Assembly: GCA_049700435.1 (NCBI GenBank) | Contig: JBNAVK010000001.1 | Span: 1 to 64,000 of the forward strand | Source of the DNA: JAVZLH01 sp049700435 | GTDB taxonomy: Archaea > Thermoproteota > Bathyarchaeia > Bathyarchaeales > Bathycorpusculaceae | Direction: 5' to 3' | DNA: 64,000 bases | Part shown: positions 1 to 7,754 of the stretch, piece by piece | How the letters are laid out: the number at the start of each line of letters is the position of its first letter | Position numbering within the stretch: position 1 is the first letter of the stretch | The notes under the pieces: generated by a model | What the model was told of the DNA's origin: nothing | Seen by the model: the letters and a program-made list of their open reading frames with translations, nothing else | Databases searched by the model: none | Program-made: the position numbers and the translations under genes

Positions 1-306
1 GGGGGCTAGGGGTCCCCTGAACCGTAAACCCTCTATACGACGGGCCGAAAGCTGAGGCTGAGGCGTCCGTGGCTGCTTAAACCCCTTACTCCCGAAGCAA
101 AGACTACCCGTCCCTTGGGGCCGGCGGTCGTTGAGCGGCTTCCGTAGGGAAGCTGTCTTCAACGTTTGCCAGGCGAAACTGGCTAGGCCCGGGAGGGAGC
201 AACCTAAGCTTGGACGTTCGGCGCTCAAGGGGGTGCGGGTACGAGTGTAGGGCTTTGGGGTTATGCGGATTCTGGGCGCTGAACCTCAGTGACCCACCGC
301 CCTTTG
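1..306 (+). ncRNA. Archaeal SRP (7S) RNA, 5' end at or before the window edge
   Basis: This is the RNA scaffold of the signal recognition particle, which binds SRP19 and SRP54 and targets nascent membrane proteins to the Sec channel. The SRP54-binding helix 8 is recognisable at 181-204, where GGCTAGGCCCGGGAGGGAGC carries the conserved asymmetric and symmetric loops. The Alu-domain signature appears near the start, with CTAGG, TCCCCTGAACC and GTAAACC at about 6-31. No long open frame fits the stretch and it is far more GC-rich than the neighbouring genes. The outer strand of helix 1 probably lies before base 1, so the RNA is likely incomplete. The 3' boundary near 306 is estimated. FtsY, the SRP receptor, and SecE are encoded elsewhere in this window. 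Confidence 0.87.
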
Positions 307-341
307 CTTTCAAAGGCTTTTCTGAAAAGCGTAACTTGTGC

Positions 342-354
342 TTTTTATATTTAG
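342..354 (+). promoter_or_regulatory. TATA-like promoter of the GH1 gene
   Basis: TTTTTATATTTAG is a good archaeal TATA box. Its centre lies about 28-31 bases before the ATG pair at 375 and 378, so the transcript would be leaderless or nearly so. This is an inference from spacing alone. Confidence 0.5.
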
Positions 355-377
355 AAGGCTAATAATAGTTGTGGATG

Positions 378-1898
378 ATGCGTTTGGGTTTTCCTAAAAG
401 CTTCCTTTGGGGAGTTTCTGAAAGCGGTTTCCAGTTTGAGATGGGAGATGTTGCTGGGCGAAACGTGGATGCTAATACTGACTGGTATGTTTGGGTTCAC
501 GACGCTGAAAACGTAAGGAATGGCATAGTGAGCGGCGACATGCCAGAAAACGGCGTTGCCTATTGGAACTTGTATGCGAAAGACCATGATGCCGCCAGAA
601 AGCTTGGCTTAAACGCTTACAGAATAGGCGTGGAGTGGAGCAGAATCTTCCCAAAAAGCACAGCAACGGTCAAAGTTGATGTTGAAAGGGCTTCGGACGG
701 CAACATCTCCAAGATAGAAATAGACGCTAAAGCCTTGGAAGAGCTGGAAAATTTGGCCGATAGAGAGGCCTTAAACCATTATAGGGCTATTGTAGAGGAT
801 TTGAGGGCGAAGGATTTCAAAGTTTTCGTCTGCCTAAACCATTTCACGCTTCCACTATGGCTTCACAACCCGCTAACTGTGCGTGCCACAAAACTTAGGA
901 AAGGCCCGAAAGGATGGCTTGAAGAAACCGCAATAATAGAGTTCACCAAGTACGCGGCTTACATGGCTTCACGTTTAGGCGATGTTGTTGATAATTGGGC
1001 GACTTTCAACGAGCCGATGGCAGTATGCGAAGCCGGCTACATGATTTCTCAGTCTGGTTTTCCGCCGGGCGTAAACAATTTTGGAACTGCAAAAAGGGCT
1101 GCTAAAAACATGGCTGTTGCGCATGCCCGCGCCTACGACGCTGTAAAGGTGTTTGACACCGTGAAGGCGGATGAGGATAGCCCAAGCCCAGCCCATGTGG
1201 GGCTAATTCACAATGTTATCCCAACTATGCCTCTCGATGAAGGGGAAAGGCTTGATGTTGAAGCAGCCAAATTCATGGATAATTTGCATAACCAGTTTTT
1301 CCCAAAGGCTGTTGTTGACGGGTGGCTGGACGAAAACGTAAACGGAGTAAAGGAGAAAAATGAAATTAAAGGCTACTTGGAAAACCGTCTCGAATGGCTC
1401 GGCGTGAATTACTACACGCGGTTCGTGATTAAGGGGAAAAGAAATTTGCTGGCTAAGTTGTTCGCTGGAATCCCAGCCGTTCCAGAAATTGTGCCAAACT
1501 ATGGATTTGGATGCCAGCCTAACAGTCAATCAGCCAGCGGAAACCCAACATCAGACCTAGGATGGGAAATCCACCCAGAAGGAATGCTCAACTCCTTAAA
1601 ATCCATGACAAAATTTGCCAAACCCCTCTACATAACAGAGAACGGGGTAGCCGACGCAAAAGACGCGCTTAGACCAAAATTCATTGAAGACCACGTTAAA
1701 GTCTTGGAAAAGGCGTTAAGTGAGGAGAAAATTGACGTTAGGGGCTATTTCCATTGGGCTTTAACTGACAATTACGAGTGGGCTAAAGGCTTCAAAATGA
1801 AGTTCGGCTTATTCGCAGTGAATCTTGAAACCAAAAAGCGGAAAATGAGGGAAAGCGCAAAAACCTACAAGCGAATAATCGAGGACAGCGTTGGTTAA
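378..1898 (+). CDS. Family 1 glycoside hydrolase (beta-glycosidase)
   Basis: A cytoplasmic retaining beta-glycosidase of the Sulfolobus LacS type, probably releasing glucose or galactose from short oligosaccharides. Counting from an upstream TTG at 369, the acid/base glutamate is E215 in TFNEP and the nucleophile is E424 in ITENG. The N-terminus FPKSFLWG followed by GFQFEMG matches the family start. About 500 residues is normal for this archaeal subgroup. I prefer the ATG at 378 (or 375) because the protein then begins MRLGFP like its relatives and the TATA box spacing fits a leaderless mRNA. It is followed by galT, which could take galactose released by this enzyme once it is phosphorylated. 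Exact substrate cannot be read from sequence. Confidence 0.93.
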   Translation: MRLGFPKSFLWGVSESGFQFEMGDVAGRNVDANTDWYVWVHDAENVRNGIVSGDMPENGVAYWNLYAKDHDAARKLGLNAYRIGVEWSRIFPKSTATVKVDVERASDGNISKIEIDAKALEELENLADREALNHYRAIVEDLRAKDFKVFVCLNHFTLPLWLHNPLTVRATKLRKGPKGWLEETAIIEFTKYAAYMASRLGDVVDNWATFNEPMAVCEAGYMISQSGFPPGVNNFGTAKRAAKNMAVAHARAYDAVKVFDTVKADEDSPSPAHVGLIHNVIPTMPLDEGERLDVEAAKFMDNLHNQFFPKAVVDGWLDENVNGVKEKNEIKGYLENRLEWLGVNYYTRFVIKGKRNLLAKLFAGIPAVPEIVPNYGFGCQPNSQSASGNPTSDLGWEIHPEGMLNSLKSMTKFAKPLYITENGVADAKDALRPKFIEDHVKVLEKALSEEKIDVRGYFHWALTDNYEWAKGFKMKFGLFAVNLETKKRKMRESAKTYKRIIEDSVG

Positions 1899-2007
1899 AA
1901 GTTAAAAATCTAGAGGGGGCTACCCATATTGGTTGTGCAGCAAACCAAAAAATGTTGGAAAACGCTAAATCCTGTTAAAACATATTCTATGCTTGTTGGA
2001 ATTCAAA

Positions 2008-3045
2008 ATGTCCTACAACGAACTTCGCAAGGATTATTTGCTTGACCGCTGGGTTGTGATAGCCACGGAACGCAGCCGCAGACCCACAGACTTCGCCAAA
2101 AAAGAAACTGCACAAGCTAAAACTGGCGTTTGTCCCTTTTGCCCGGGAAATGAGCACATGACCCCTCCAGCGGTTCTTGTTTATCTCGAATCTGATGGGA
2201 AAATTGAAAAAACAAAAGATGAAAACAATTTCCGACATAAGAACTGGGTCATTCGCTGTTTTCCAAATCTTTATCCGGCTTTCGCGCCGCCGAAACAAAA
2301 GTTAGGTAAAGAGCAAAGTGTGAAAGGCCGCGATTTGGCGGCTGCTGTTGGGCACCATGAAGTTCTTATAGAGTCGCCCATGCATGATGAGCATCCTTCA
2401 GACGCTAGGATTCCGCAGCTTGTGCATGTCGTAAACGCCTATTTGGATAGGCTACGCGAATTTTCATCGAAGCCCTACGTGCGATACGTCTCTATATTCC
2501 GAAATCACGGTCTCGAAGCTGGAGCTTCGCTTTCCCACGCCCACAGTCAAATAATCGCAACACCCTTCATCCCACGGCTCGTGAAAGAAGAATTGGAAGC
2601 AAGCAAGAAGTTCTGGAAGCAAAATGGGAAATGCGTGTTCTGCGAAATCCTAGAAAAGGAACGTGAAGGACCACGACTTATTCTAGAAAATTCGCATTTC
2701 GTGGTTTTCGCTCCCTACGCAAGCGTTAACCCTATGGAGTTTTGGATATTTCCAAAAAGGCACCAAACCACGCTTCTCGAGATGACACAAGCCGAAGTGA
2801 AAACCTTTGCTGAAACGCTAAAAACATGTTTTAAAGCATTAAAGGAATTAGTTAATGACCCGCCCTACAATTACGGTTTCCACATGGTTATAAATAAAGA
2901 CGCATGCGAACATTACCATTGGCATTTGGAAGTTTACCCGAAACTCGCCATTTGGGCTGGCTTCGAAAAGAGCACGGGCGTATACATAAACACTGTTACG
3001 CCAGAAGCTGCTGCAGAAAGTATGAGAAAAACGGTTTCAGCTTGA
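2008..3045 (+). CDS. galT: Galactose-1-phosphate uridylyltransferase
   Basis: Transfers UMP between UDP-glucose and galactose-1-phosphate in the Leloir pathway. It is a HIT-superfamily protein of usual archaeal length. The motif HAHSQ carries the nucleophilic histidine region (H177 and H179 counting from 2008), and the N-terminal CPFCPGNEH supplies likely zinc ligands. The second half contains the HYHWHLEVYP histidine-rich motif typical of GalT. The ATG at 2008 gives MSYNELRKDYL, a normal family start; the frame also opens from a TTG at 1993. The gene lies 109 bases after the glycosidase. Its last nine bases overlap the 3' end of the opposing debranching-enzyme gene. Some archaeal members act on other sugar phosphates, so specificity is inferred. 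Confidence 0.92.
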   Translation: MSYNELRKDYLLDRWVVIATERSRRPTDFAKKETAQAKTGVCPFCPGNEHMTPPAVLVYLESDGKIEKTKDENNFRHKNWVIRCFPNLYPAFAPPKQKLGKEQSVKGRDLAAAVGHHEVLIESPMHDEHPSDARIPQLVHVVNAYLDRLREFSSKPYVRYVSIFRNHGLEAGASLSHAHSQIIATPFIPRLVKEELEASKKFWKQNGKCVFCEILEKEREGPRLILENSHFVVFAPYASVNPMEFWIFPKRHQTTLLEMTQAEVKTFAETLKTCFKALKELVNDPPYNYGFHMVINKDACEHYHWHLEVYPKLAIWAGFEKSTGVYINTVTPEAAAESMRKTVSA

Positions 3046-5118
3046 ACTTTGCAAAACTTCTTTTTCATATGCTGGTCGCATTTGCATTATGTCTTCTACG
3101 TAAGCTCTTAACGGTTCAGCAACACTCCATGCTTGAGCTATGCACCCTCTCGGCGTGTGCGGCGGGTCTCCGTCAAAAATTTCGCTTACTGTTCCGAGCC
3201 CAGCCTTATAAACTTGTTCGGTGAAAAGAGGCATTAGGAAATTCTTTAAGGCGTATTCGCGTCTATGCTCCACATAACCCTTAGTTTTCAAGAAAGCAGT
3301 TGTGAATGGCCCAAGCAGCCAAGCCCAAACAGTTCCATTATGGTAAGCGGTGTCTCGTTTTCTCCTGTCTCCCTCATAAACTCCAACGTATCTCGGGTCA
3401 CTTTTTGCCAGCGTTCTCAAGCCATAAGGTGTTAAAAGTTCACGGTGAACGACATCAACAATTTTCTCTTCTTTGGCGATGTCAAGCATTGTAAAGTCTA
3501 AAGAAACTGTTATAATTTGGTTAGGTCTTATGGACGCGTCTTTCTCACTTTCATTTACGACATCGAACAAACAGTTCTTTTCAGAATTCCAAAACTTTTC
3601 AACGAAACTTTTCCGTGCACCTTTAGCCAAACCAAGATACTTTTCAGCTTCGTTTTTTTCGCCGAACCTATTTGCCAAAAGTTCCATGGTTTTTAAGGCG
3701 TTATACCACAATGCTTGAATTTCAACAGCCTTTCCACCTCTTGGAGTCACAGGTTTTCCATCTACAACCGCATCCATCCACGTCAACTGAGGCCCGTGAT
3801 GAAGCAAACAGTCGCCGTCAACGCGTATGTCGAAGGCTGCTCCCTTAACGTGATTTTCAATGACCGTCTTTAGCTCGTTCCAGAGTTGTTCCTTGACAAA
3901 CTTGAAGTCGCCAGTATATTTCAGATACTGCAAAACAGCGTTCACGTACCAAAGCGTAGCGTCAACAGCGTTGTAGGCGGGTTGGTTTGGCTGGTCTGGA
4001 ACAAAATTTGGGATTAGCCCATCTTTCATGTACTGCTTAAATGTTAGGAAACTCTTCCGTACATCCTCAAACCTGCCAGTTACAAGCATCAACCCTGGTA
4101 AAGAAATGAATGTGTCTCGCCCCCAAGTCTCAAACCAATGGTATCCTGCAATCACAAAACTTTGCTGCGCACTCGCGTCTTTAACTATGAAGGAGTCTGT
4201 TGCCAAGACAATCCAATTCAACCATTCAACAGCAGAAATCTTCGGGTGGATTTCATAAAATTTAGTTAGGAAATTTTCTCGGCGTTCGATTTCCTCTTCA
4301 AGCGCTTTCTCAACATCATAAGTTGTTGGAGCTTCCTCCAAAACCTTAAGGGCGTTTTCACTATTTCTGTCAACTGCAAACACAACTGCAAACTTATCCA
4401 TCTTTTTCGCTTTAACTTCTGTTTCGAAGTATCCCGGCTGAAAAACGTCATCGACATAGCTTTCGCCCCGCGAAGCTTCTTCGCGGTAGTATAAACCCTC
4501 AACCCACTTCCCCTTAACGTAATATTTCCCATCAGTGGCTTTCATCACCAACGCTAATTCTGGGAACTGAGCGCGCAGTTCTGCAGCGTCACCTTCTCTC
4601 CTTTGAACAAATTCTATCGAGTTTTTCCATCTATCTGTAACTGAGTGGAAATGTCTACAGTTTATGAGCGGGTAAACCCGAATTTTCACGTCGGAATTGT
4701 TTTTGTTTTCTACCTTATATAATACTATAACGGCGTTTCTTTCATTGGGGACAAAAATTGTCTTTTCAACCTCGACGTTTTCCACGGCATAAACATATTT
4801 TGGGAAAGGATTCACAGCAAATTCTTTCAAAAAGAGGTATCCTCGCGGAAAAATTCCATTCTGGAATTCGTTAGCGCCAAGCGGATAAATGTTATTGCCT
4901 ATGCATATTTCCTCATCCAACTTTTCAAGGCAGACTCTGCGTTCTCCAGGAGGATTAAGAGCTGCAACAAGCAAGCCATGATATTTTCTAGTGTTTATTC
5001 CCAAAATGGTTGAGGAAGCAAAACCGCCTAAACCATTTGTCAAAAGCCACTCTTTCCGAATTGCCTCATCAAAACGGGAAAACTCTTCTTGGCGTAAATT
5101 TATGGTTGGCAGCTTCAT
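3037..5118 (-). CDS. Archaeal-type glycogen debranching enzyme (amylo-alpha-1,6-glucosidase)
   Basis: Hydrolyses alpha-1,6 branch points in glycogen-like storage polysaccharide. The 693-residue protein starts with an N-terminal beta domain containing EWLLTNGLGGFASST and TRKYHGLLVA, which are hallmarks of this family. The catalytic (alpha/alpha)6 barrel holds WFETWGRDTFISLPG and TWMDAVVDGKPVTPR. The start ATG directly abuts the TAA of the upstream DUF89 gene with no gap, which implies translational coupling. The 3' end overlaps galT convergently. Company with triosephosphate isomerase and a damage-control phosphatase points to glycogen turnover feeding glycolysis. Confidence 0.93.
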   Translation of the reverse strand: MKLPTINLRQEEFSRFDEAIRKEWLLTNGLGGFASSTILGINTRKYHGLLVAALNPPGERRVCLEKLDEEICIGNNIYPLGANEFQNGIFPRGYLFLKEFAVNPFPKYVYAVENVEVEKTIFVPNERNAVIVLYKVENKNNSDVKIRVYPLINCRHFHSVTDRWKNSIEFVQRREGDAAELRAQFPELALVMKATDGKYYVKGKWVEGLYYREEASRGESYVDDVFQPGYFETEVKAKKMDKFAVVFAVDRNSENALKVLEEAPTTYDVEKALEEEIERRENFLTKFYEIHPKISAVEWLNWIVLATDSFIVKDASAQQSFVIAGYHWFETWGRDTFISLPGLMLVTGRFEDVRKSFLTFKQYMKDGLIPNFVPDQPNQPAYNAVDATLWYVNAVLQYLKYTGDFKFVKEQLWNELKTVIENHVKGAAFDIRVDGDCLLHHGPQLTWMDAVVDGKPVTPRGGKAVEIQALWYNALKTMELLANRFGEKNEAEKYLGLAKGARKSFVEKFWNSEKNCLFDVVNESEKDASIRPNQIITVSLDFTMLDIAKEEKIVDVVHRELLTPYGLRTLAKSDPRYVGVYEGDRRKRDTAYHNGTVWAWLLGPFTTAFLKTKGYVEHRREYALKNFLMPLFTEQVYKAGLGTVSEIFDGDPPHTPRGCIAQAWSVAEPLRAYVEDIMQMRPAYEKEVLQSSS

Positions 5119-6000
5119 TTACGGCATCAACTTCGCAACATTCTTATTTCTTGGCACGCCGAAAAAGTTTGCCACGGGATTACATTTCGTTCTGAAAAGC
5201 AAGGCGTGAGGTTTCTTAAGCTGATATTCCGTCAAGGTTTCGGCATAGCCCATTCCTTTCGCGAAAACCATATCCGCGGAATGGTAATGATTAAGAAATT
5301 CTGGCGTAACCTCCTTAATTGCTAATCCAACAGCGTCAACGCCCGTTGTTATTATTTCGTCAGCTATTTTATTCATCCCAGAAATTTCTACATCCTCCAA
5401 GGTTGCATCGTTAAGGACTGGACCGCCTTTCACAGCAACCGTTACTTTCAAGCCCATATCTTTAAGCTGCTCCACAAGCAACGTGTCAAAAACTATTTCG
5501 CCAGCGTTGTCTGTCAAATAAAGGATTGTTTTTGCCTTTTTCGCCAATTCATAAATTTTGTTCATATTGTCTATGACTAAGTCCTTTGCTGCTTCTCTGA
5601 GGCTTTTTCTCAAACTGCCAAATGTAAACTTGTGGCCAGGAATATCAAATTCCATGATGTTACCTACCATGGCGCATAAACAAGCTCTCTTAAACCTATC
5701 TTGCTGGGTGTATCCTTCTTCCACAATCTTTTTCACGCTGGGCAAAAGCTTCAAAGCCTTCTCGTTGCTTAATCTCTTACGCCGCTTATAGGGGTCATCG
5801 TTGCCAGTAACCCTTTTTATTAAACGGTCTCTTTTCGTGCCTAAATCTGCGGGAACAGCTGTCGGCTTAAACTCTTTACTCAGCAACCGCAGAAGCTCAG
5901 CCATGGCTCTGAAGCGTAGGGCGGGATTGGTTGTGGCTTCAACAACTTCTGTTGCCGCCCTGCTCATGATGCATGCTGCGCATTCTGCTTCAACCTTCAA
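5119..6000 (-). CDS. DUF89/ARMT1-like damage-control phosphatase family protein
   Basis: Belongs to the DUF89 metal-dependent phosphatase family, whose studied members hydrolyse abnormal or overflow sugar and cofactor phosphates. The N-terminal helical part has ECAACIMSRA with paired cysteines, as in archaeal members. The core motif TDNAGEIVFD carries the metal-binding aspartate and asparagine. The C-terminal part has FAKGMGYAE and LFRTKCNPVA, also family hallmarks. The start is a TTG. It lies between tpiA (16 bases upstream) and the debranching enzyme (zero bases downstream), so it is in an operon of sugar metabolism. A role in removing damaged triose or hexose phosphates is inferred from that context only. 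Confidence 0.85.
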   Translation of the reverse strand: MKVEAECAACIMSRAATEVVEATTNPALRFRAMAELLRLLSKEFKPTAVPADLGTKRDRLIKRVTGNDDPYKRRKRLSNEKALKLLPSVKKIVEEGYTQQDRFKRACLCAMVGNIMEFDIPGHKFTFGSLRKSLREAAKDLVIDNMNKIYELAKKAKTILYLTDNAGEIVFDTLLVEQLKDMGLKVTVAVKGGPVLNDATLEDVEISGMNKIADEIITTGVDAVGLAIKEVTPEFLNHYHSADMVFAKGMGYAETLTEYQLKKPHALLFRTKCNPVANFFGVPRNKNVAKLMP

Positions 6001-6015
6001 ACTTCCACATCTCGC

Positions 6016-6702
6016 CTACAACTTTGTTGATTCTGCAAATTCCCGCAGAACCCTATATGGGTCTTTCGCTTTGACAACGCCGCTTGCAACCAGTATGCCT
6101 TGAGTGCCCAGCCTCAAAGCAGCCGCAACATCTTCCCCATTAGTTATTCCAGCTCCACAGAGAATTACAACTTTCGAATTGACTTTTCTGACGAGGCTTA
6201 TGGTGTCAGTTACAACCTCTGGCTTCGCCTTAGAAACAGGAATGCCGGTTCCTATAAGCTCAGGTGGTTCAATGGCGATAACGTCTGGGTTAAGGGCTGC
6301 GACCGCCGCGCTTATGCTCGGGTTGTTGGCGCATACAACCGAAATTAAACCCTTTTCACGCGTTATCTTGACGACCTCATCTATATCAGACAGTTTAAGC
6401 TGCCTTTCAGAGTGGTTAATCAGCGTTCCCACAGCCCCCGCTTCTTTCACGGACTCGGCGAGAACATGTCCCGTGTAGCTGCCAGGTTTTACCGGGTCTA
6501 CATGTTGCGCGAAAACTGGAATCTTTACCGCTTTTGCAACGGACGCAATGTCTGCGAACTGTGGGGCAACTCCTATGAAAACTTTTGTTTCTTTGCTAAC
6601 CTTTTCAGCCTTTTTTGCTAGGTCAACTGCTTTTCGTCCCGTTGCCTCTAAATAAGTTTTAAAGTTGACGATTATTATTGGTGTTTGGATTTTTTCAAGC
6701 AA
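6016..6702 (-). CDS. tpiA: Triosephosphate isomerase (archaeal type)
   Basis: Interconverts dihydroxyacetone phosphate and glyceraldehyde-3-phosphate. At 228 residues it is the short archaeal form, which usually makes tetramers. The catalytic set is intact: N13 and K15 in NFKTY, H97 in NHSER and E145 in AIEPPELIGTG, followed by the phosphate-binding GAGI and VASGV segments near the C-terminus. Translation starts at a TTG with GGCGGAG about eight bases upstream. It is the first gene of the tpiA-DUF89-debranching operon. Confidence 0.96.
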   Translation of the reverse strand: MLEKIQTPIIIVNFKTYLEATGRKAVDLAKKAEKVSKETKVFIGVAPQFADIASVAKAVKIPVFAQHVDPVKPGSYTGHVLAESVKEAGAVGTLINHSERQLKLSDIDEVVKITREKGLISVVCANNPSISAAVAALNPDVIAIEPPELIGTGIPVSKAKPEVVTDTISLVRKVNSKVVILCGAGITNGEDVAAALRLGTQGILVASGVVKAKDPYRVLREFAESTKL

Positions 6703-6817
6703 GGTTTTCTCCGCCGTTTTAGACTTTTACTTTAGAGTGGTGTTCAATTGTTAATATTATTTTGGAACACGTATTTTAAAAACGGTGATTGCCATTCGCC
6801 CCCTTCCCTTTCGCACA

Positions 6818-7645
6818 TCATGTTCCAACCATTAACGGTTCGGATATCTTCTTCAATGTTGCTATCGCAGATAGAGCAGCTAACTGACTTGTTTTAGGAT
6901 TATCCATTAATGGAACATTTTCAACGTGAACTTCCAACTCGCCAAATTCACCTTTAACCTTGACCTCGTGGATGTTTCTTTTTATTGAGGAATCAACTAT
7001 TATCTGCACCTTCGTCTTTTCCACTCCAACACTTGCCAAGCCAAGAGCCGCTGCCACGTTCACATTAGCTGGGAAAAGTTTGCAAGCTTCAGACGCGGGA
7101 CCCTCATATATTAGCGTTGGACTTTTCAGTTTTTCAAGATGCATCTTCTTTTCTTTTACGTATGGAGCGCCCTTTAATCCCTCTGGAGGTTTCCTAGTTG
7201 TCAACGTTACGCTGTCCACTTTGCCGACAACTGCAGCTTTCACTCCGTCCAACCCAGCTATTGCCCCTGAAGGAATATAAACTCTTTTTCCGCTTTCCAT
7301 GGCACAGCGCCTAATCTCATCCGCTAATTCCGAATCAACCAGTGCGCCAACACTCATAATCATCAAGTCCTTTCCAGCCCTAAGCACCCTAAGCGCATAG
7401 GCTCTCACGGCTTCCTGTGAGGCTGCCTCCACAACCAAATCCACGTTTTCGCATGCGATTAGCTCCTCAAAACTTTCGGCAATTTTTGGTTTACAAACCA
7501 ACTTTCCACATAGAATGTTAGACTTCTCCTTTATCCTGTCATACACCACAACCAAATGGGCGCTTCCGGCTTGTCCCCTATCAATTGCTTGAGCCAAAAC
7601 TGTTCCAATAGCGCCACAGCCGATTAACCCAACACCCAACACCAT
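6818..7645 (-). CDS. nadX: L-aspartate dehydrogenase (NAD biosynthesis)
   Basis: Oxidises L-aspartate to iminoaspartate with NAD(P), the oxygen-independent entry to quinolinate and NAD. An N-terminal Rossmann fold shows GLIGCGAIG, and the middle contains SVGAL and IPSGAIAGLDG. The motifs TTRKPP and FPANVNVAAALGLA belong to the catalytic domain of this family. ATG at 7645 starts MVLGVGLIG; a GTG at 7657 would add four residues. NadC and NadM are encoded elsewhere in the window (about 30.4 and 34.5 kb), which supports a de novo NAD route. No nadA gene is visible here. Confidence 0.92.
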   Translation of the reverse strand: MVLGVGLIGCGAIGTVLAQAIDRGQAGSAHLVVVYDRIKEKSNILCGKLVCKPKIAESFEELIACENVDLVVEAASQEAVRAYALRVLRAGKDLMIMSVGALVDSELADEIRRCAMESGKRVYIPSGAIAGLDGVKAAVVGKVDSVTLTTRKPPEGLKGAPYVKEKKMHLEKLKSPTLIYEGPASEACKLFPANVNVAAALGLASVGVEKTKVQIIVDSSIKRNIHEVKVKGEFGELEVHVENVPLMDNPKTSQLAALSAIATLKKISEPLMVGT

Positions 7646-7754
7646 TCTCCACCACACACCCTTTGCACTTCGAAGAGGGTAATGAGTAAAGCTAAGAAGG
7701 TAAAGTTTACTGTTTCGTAGGGACTAAAGGAGATGTTTATTAGAAAAGTTTGAA

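Noticed and set aside
104..313. 69-residue minus-strand open frame
   Set aside because: It lies wholly in the SRP RNA region, has no ribosome site and has low-complexity composition typical of a GC-rich RNA gene.
3037..3045. Nine-base convergent overlap of galT and the debranching gene as a regulatory signal
   Set aside because: Short convergent 3' overlaps also occur at korC/eS1 and at the lipid transferase/eS26 pair, so they look like compact packing rather than regulation.
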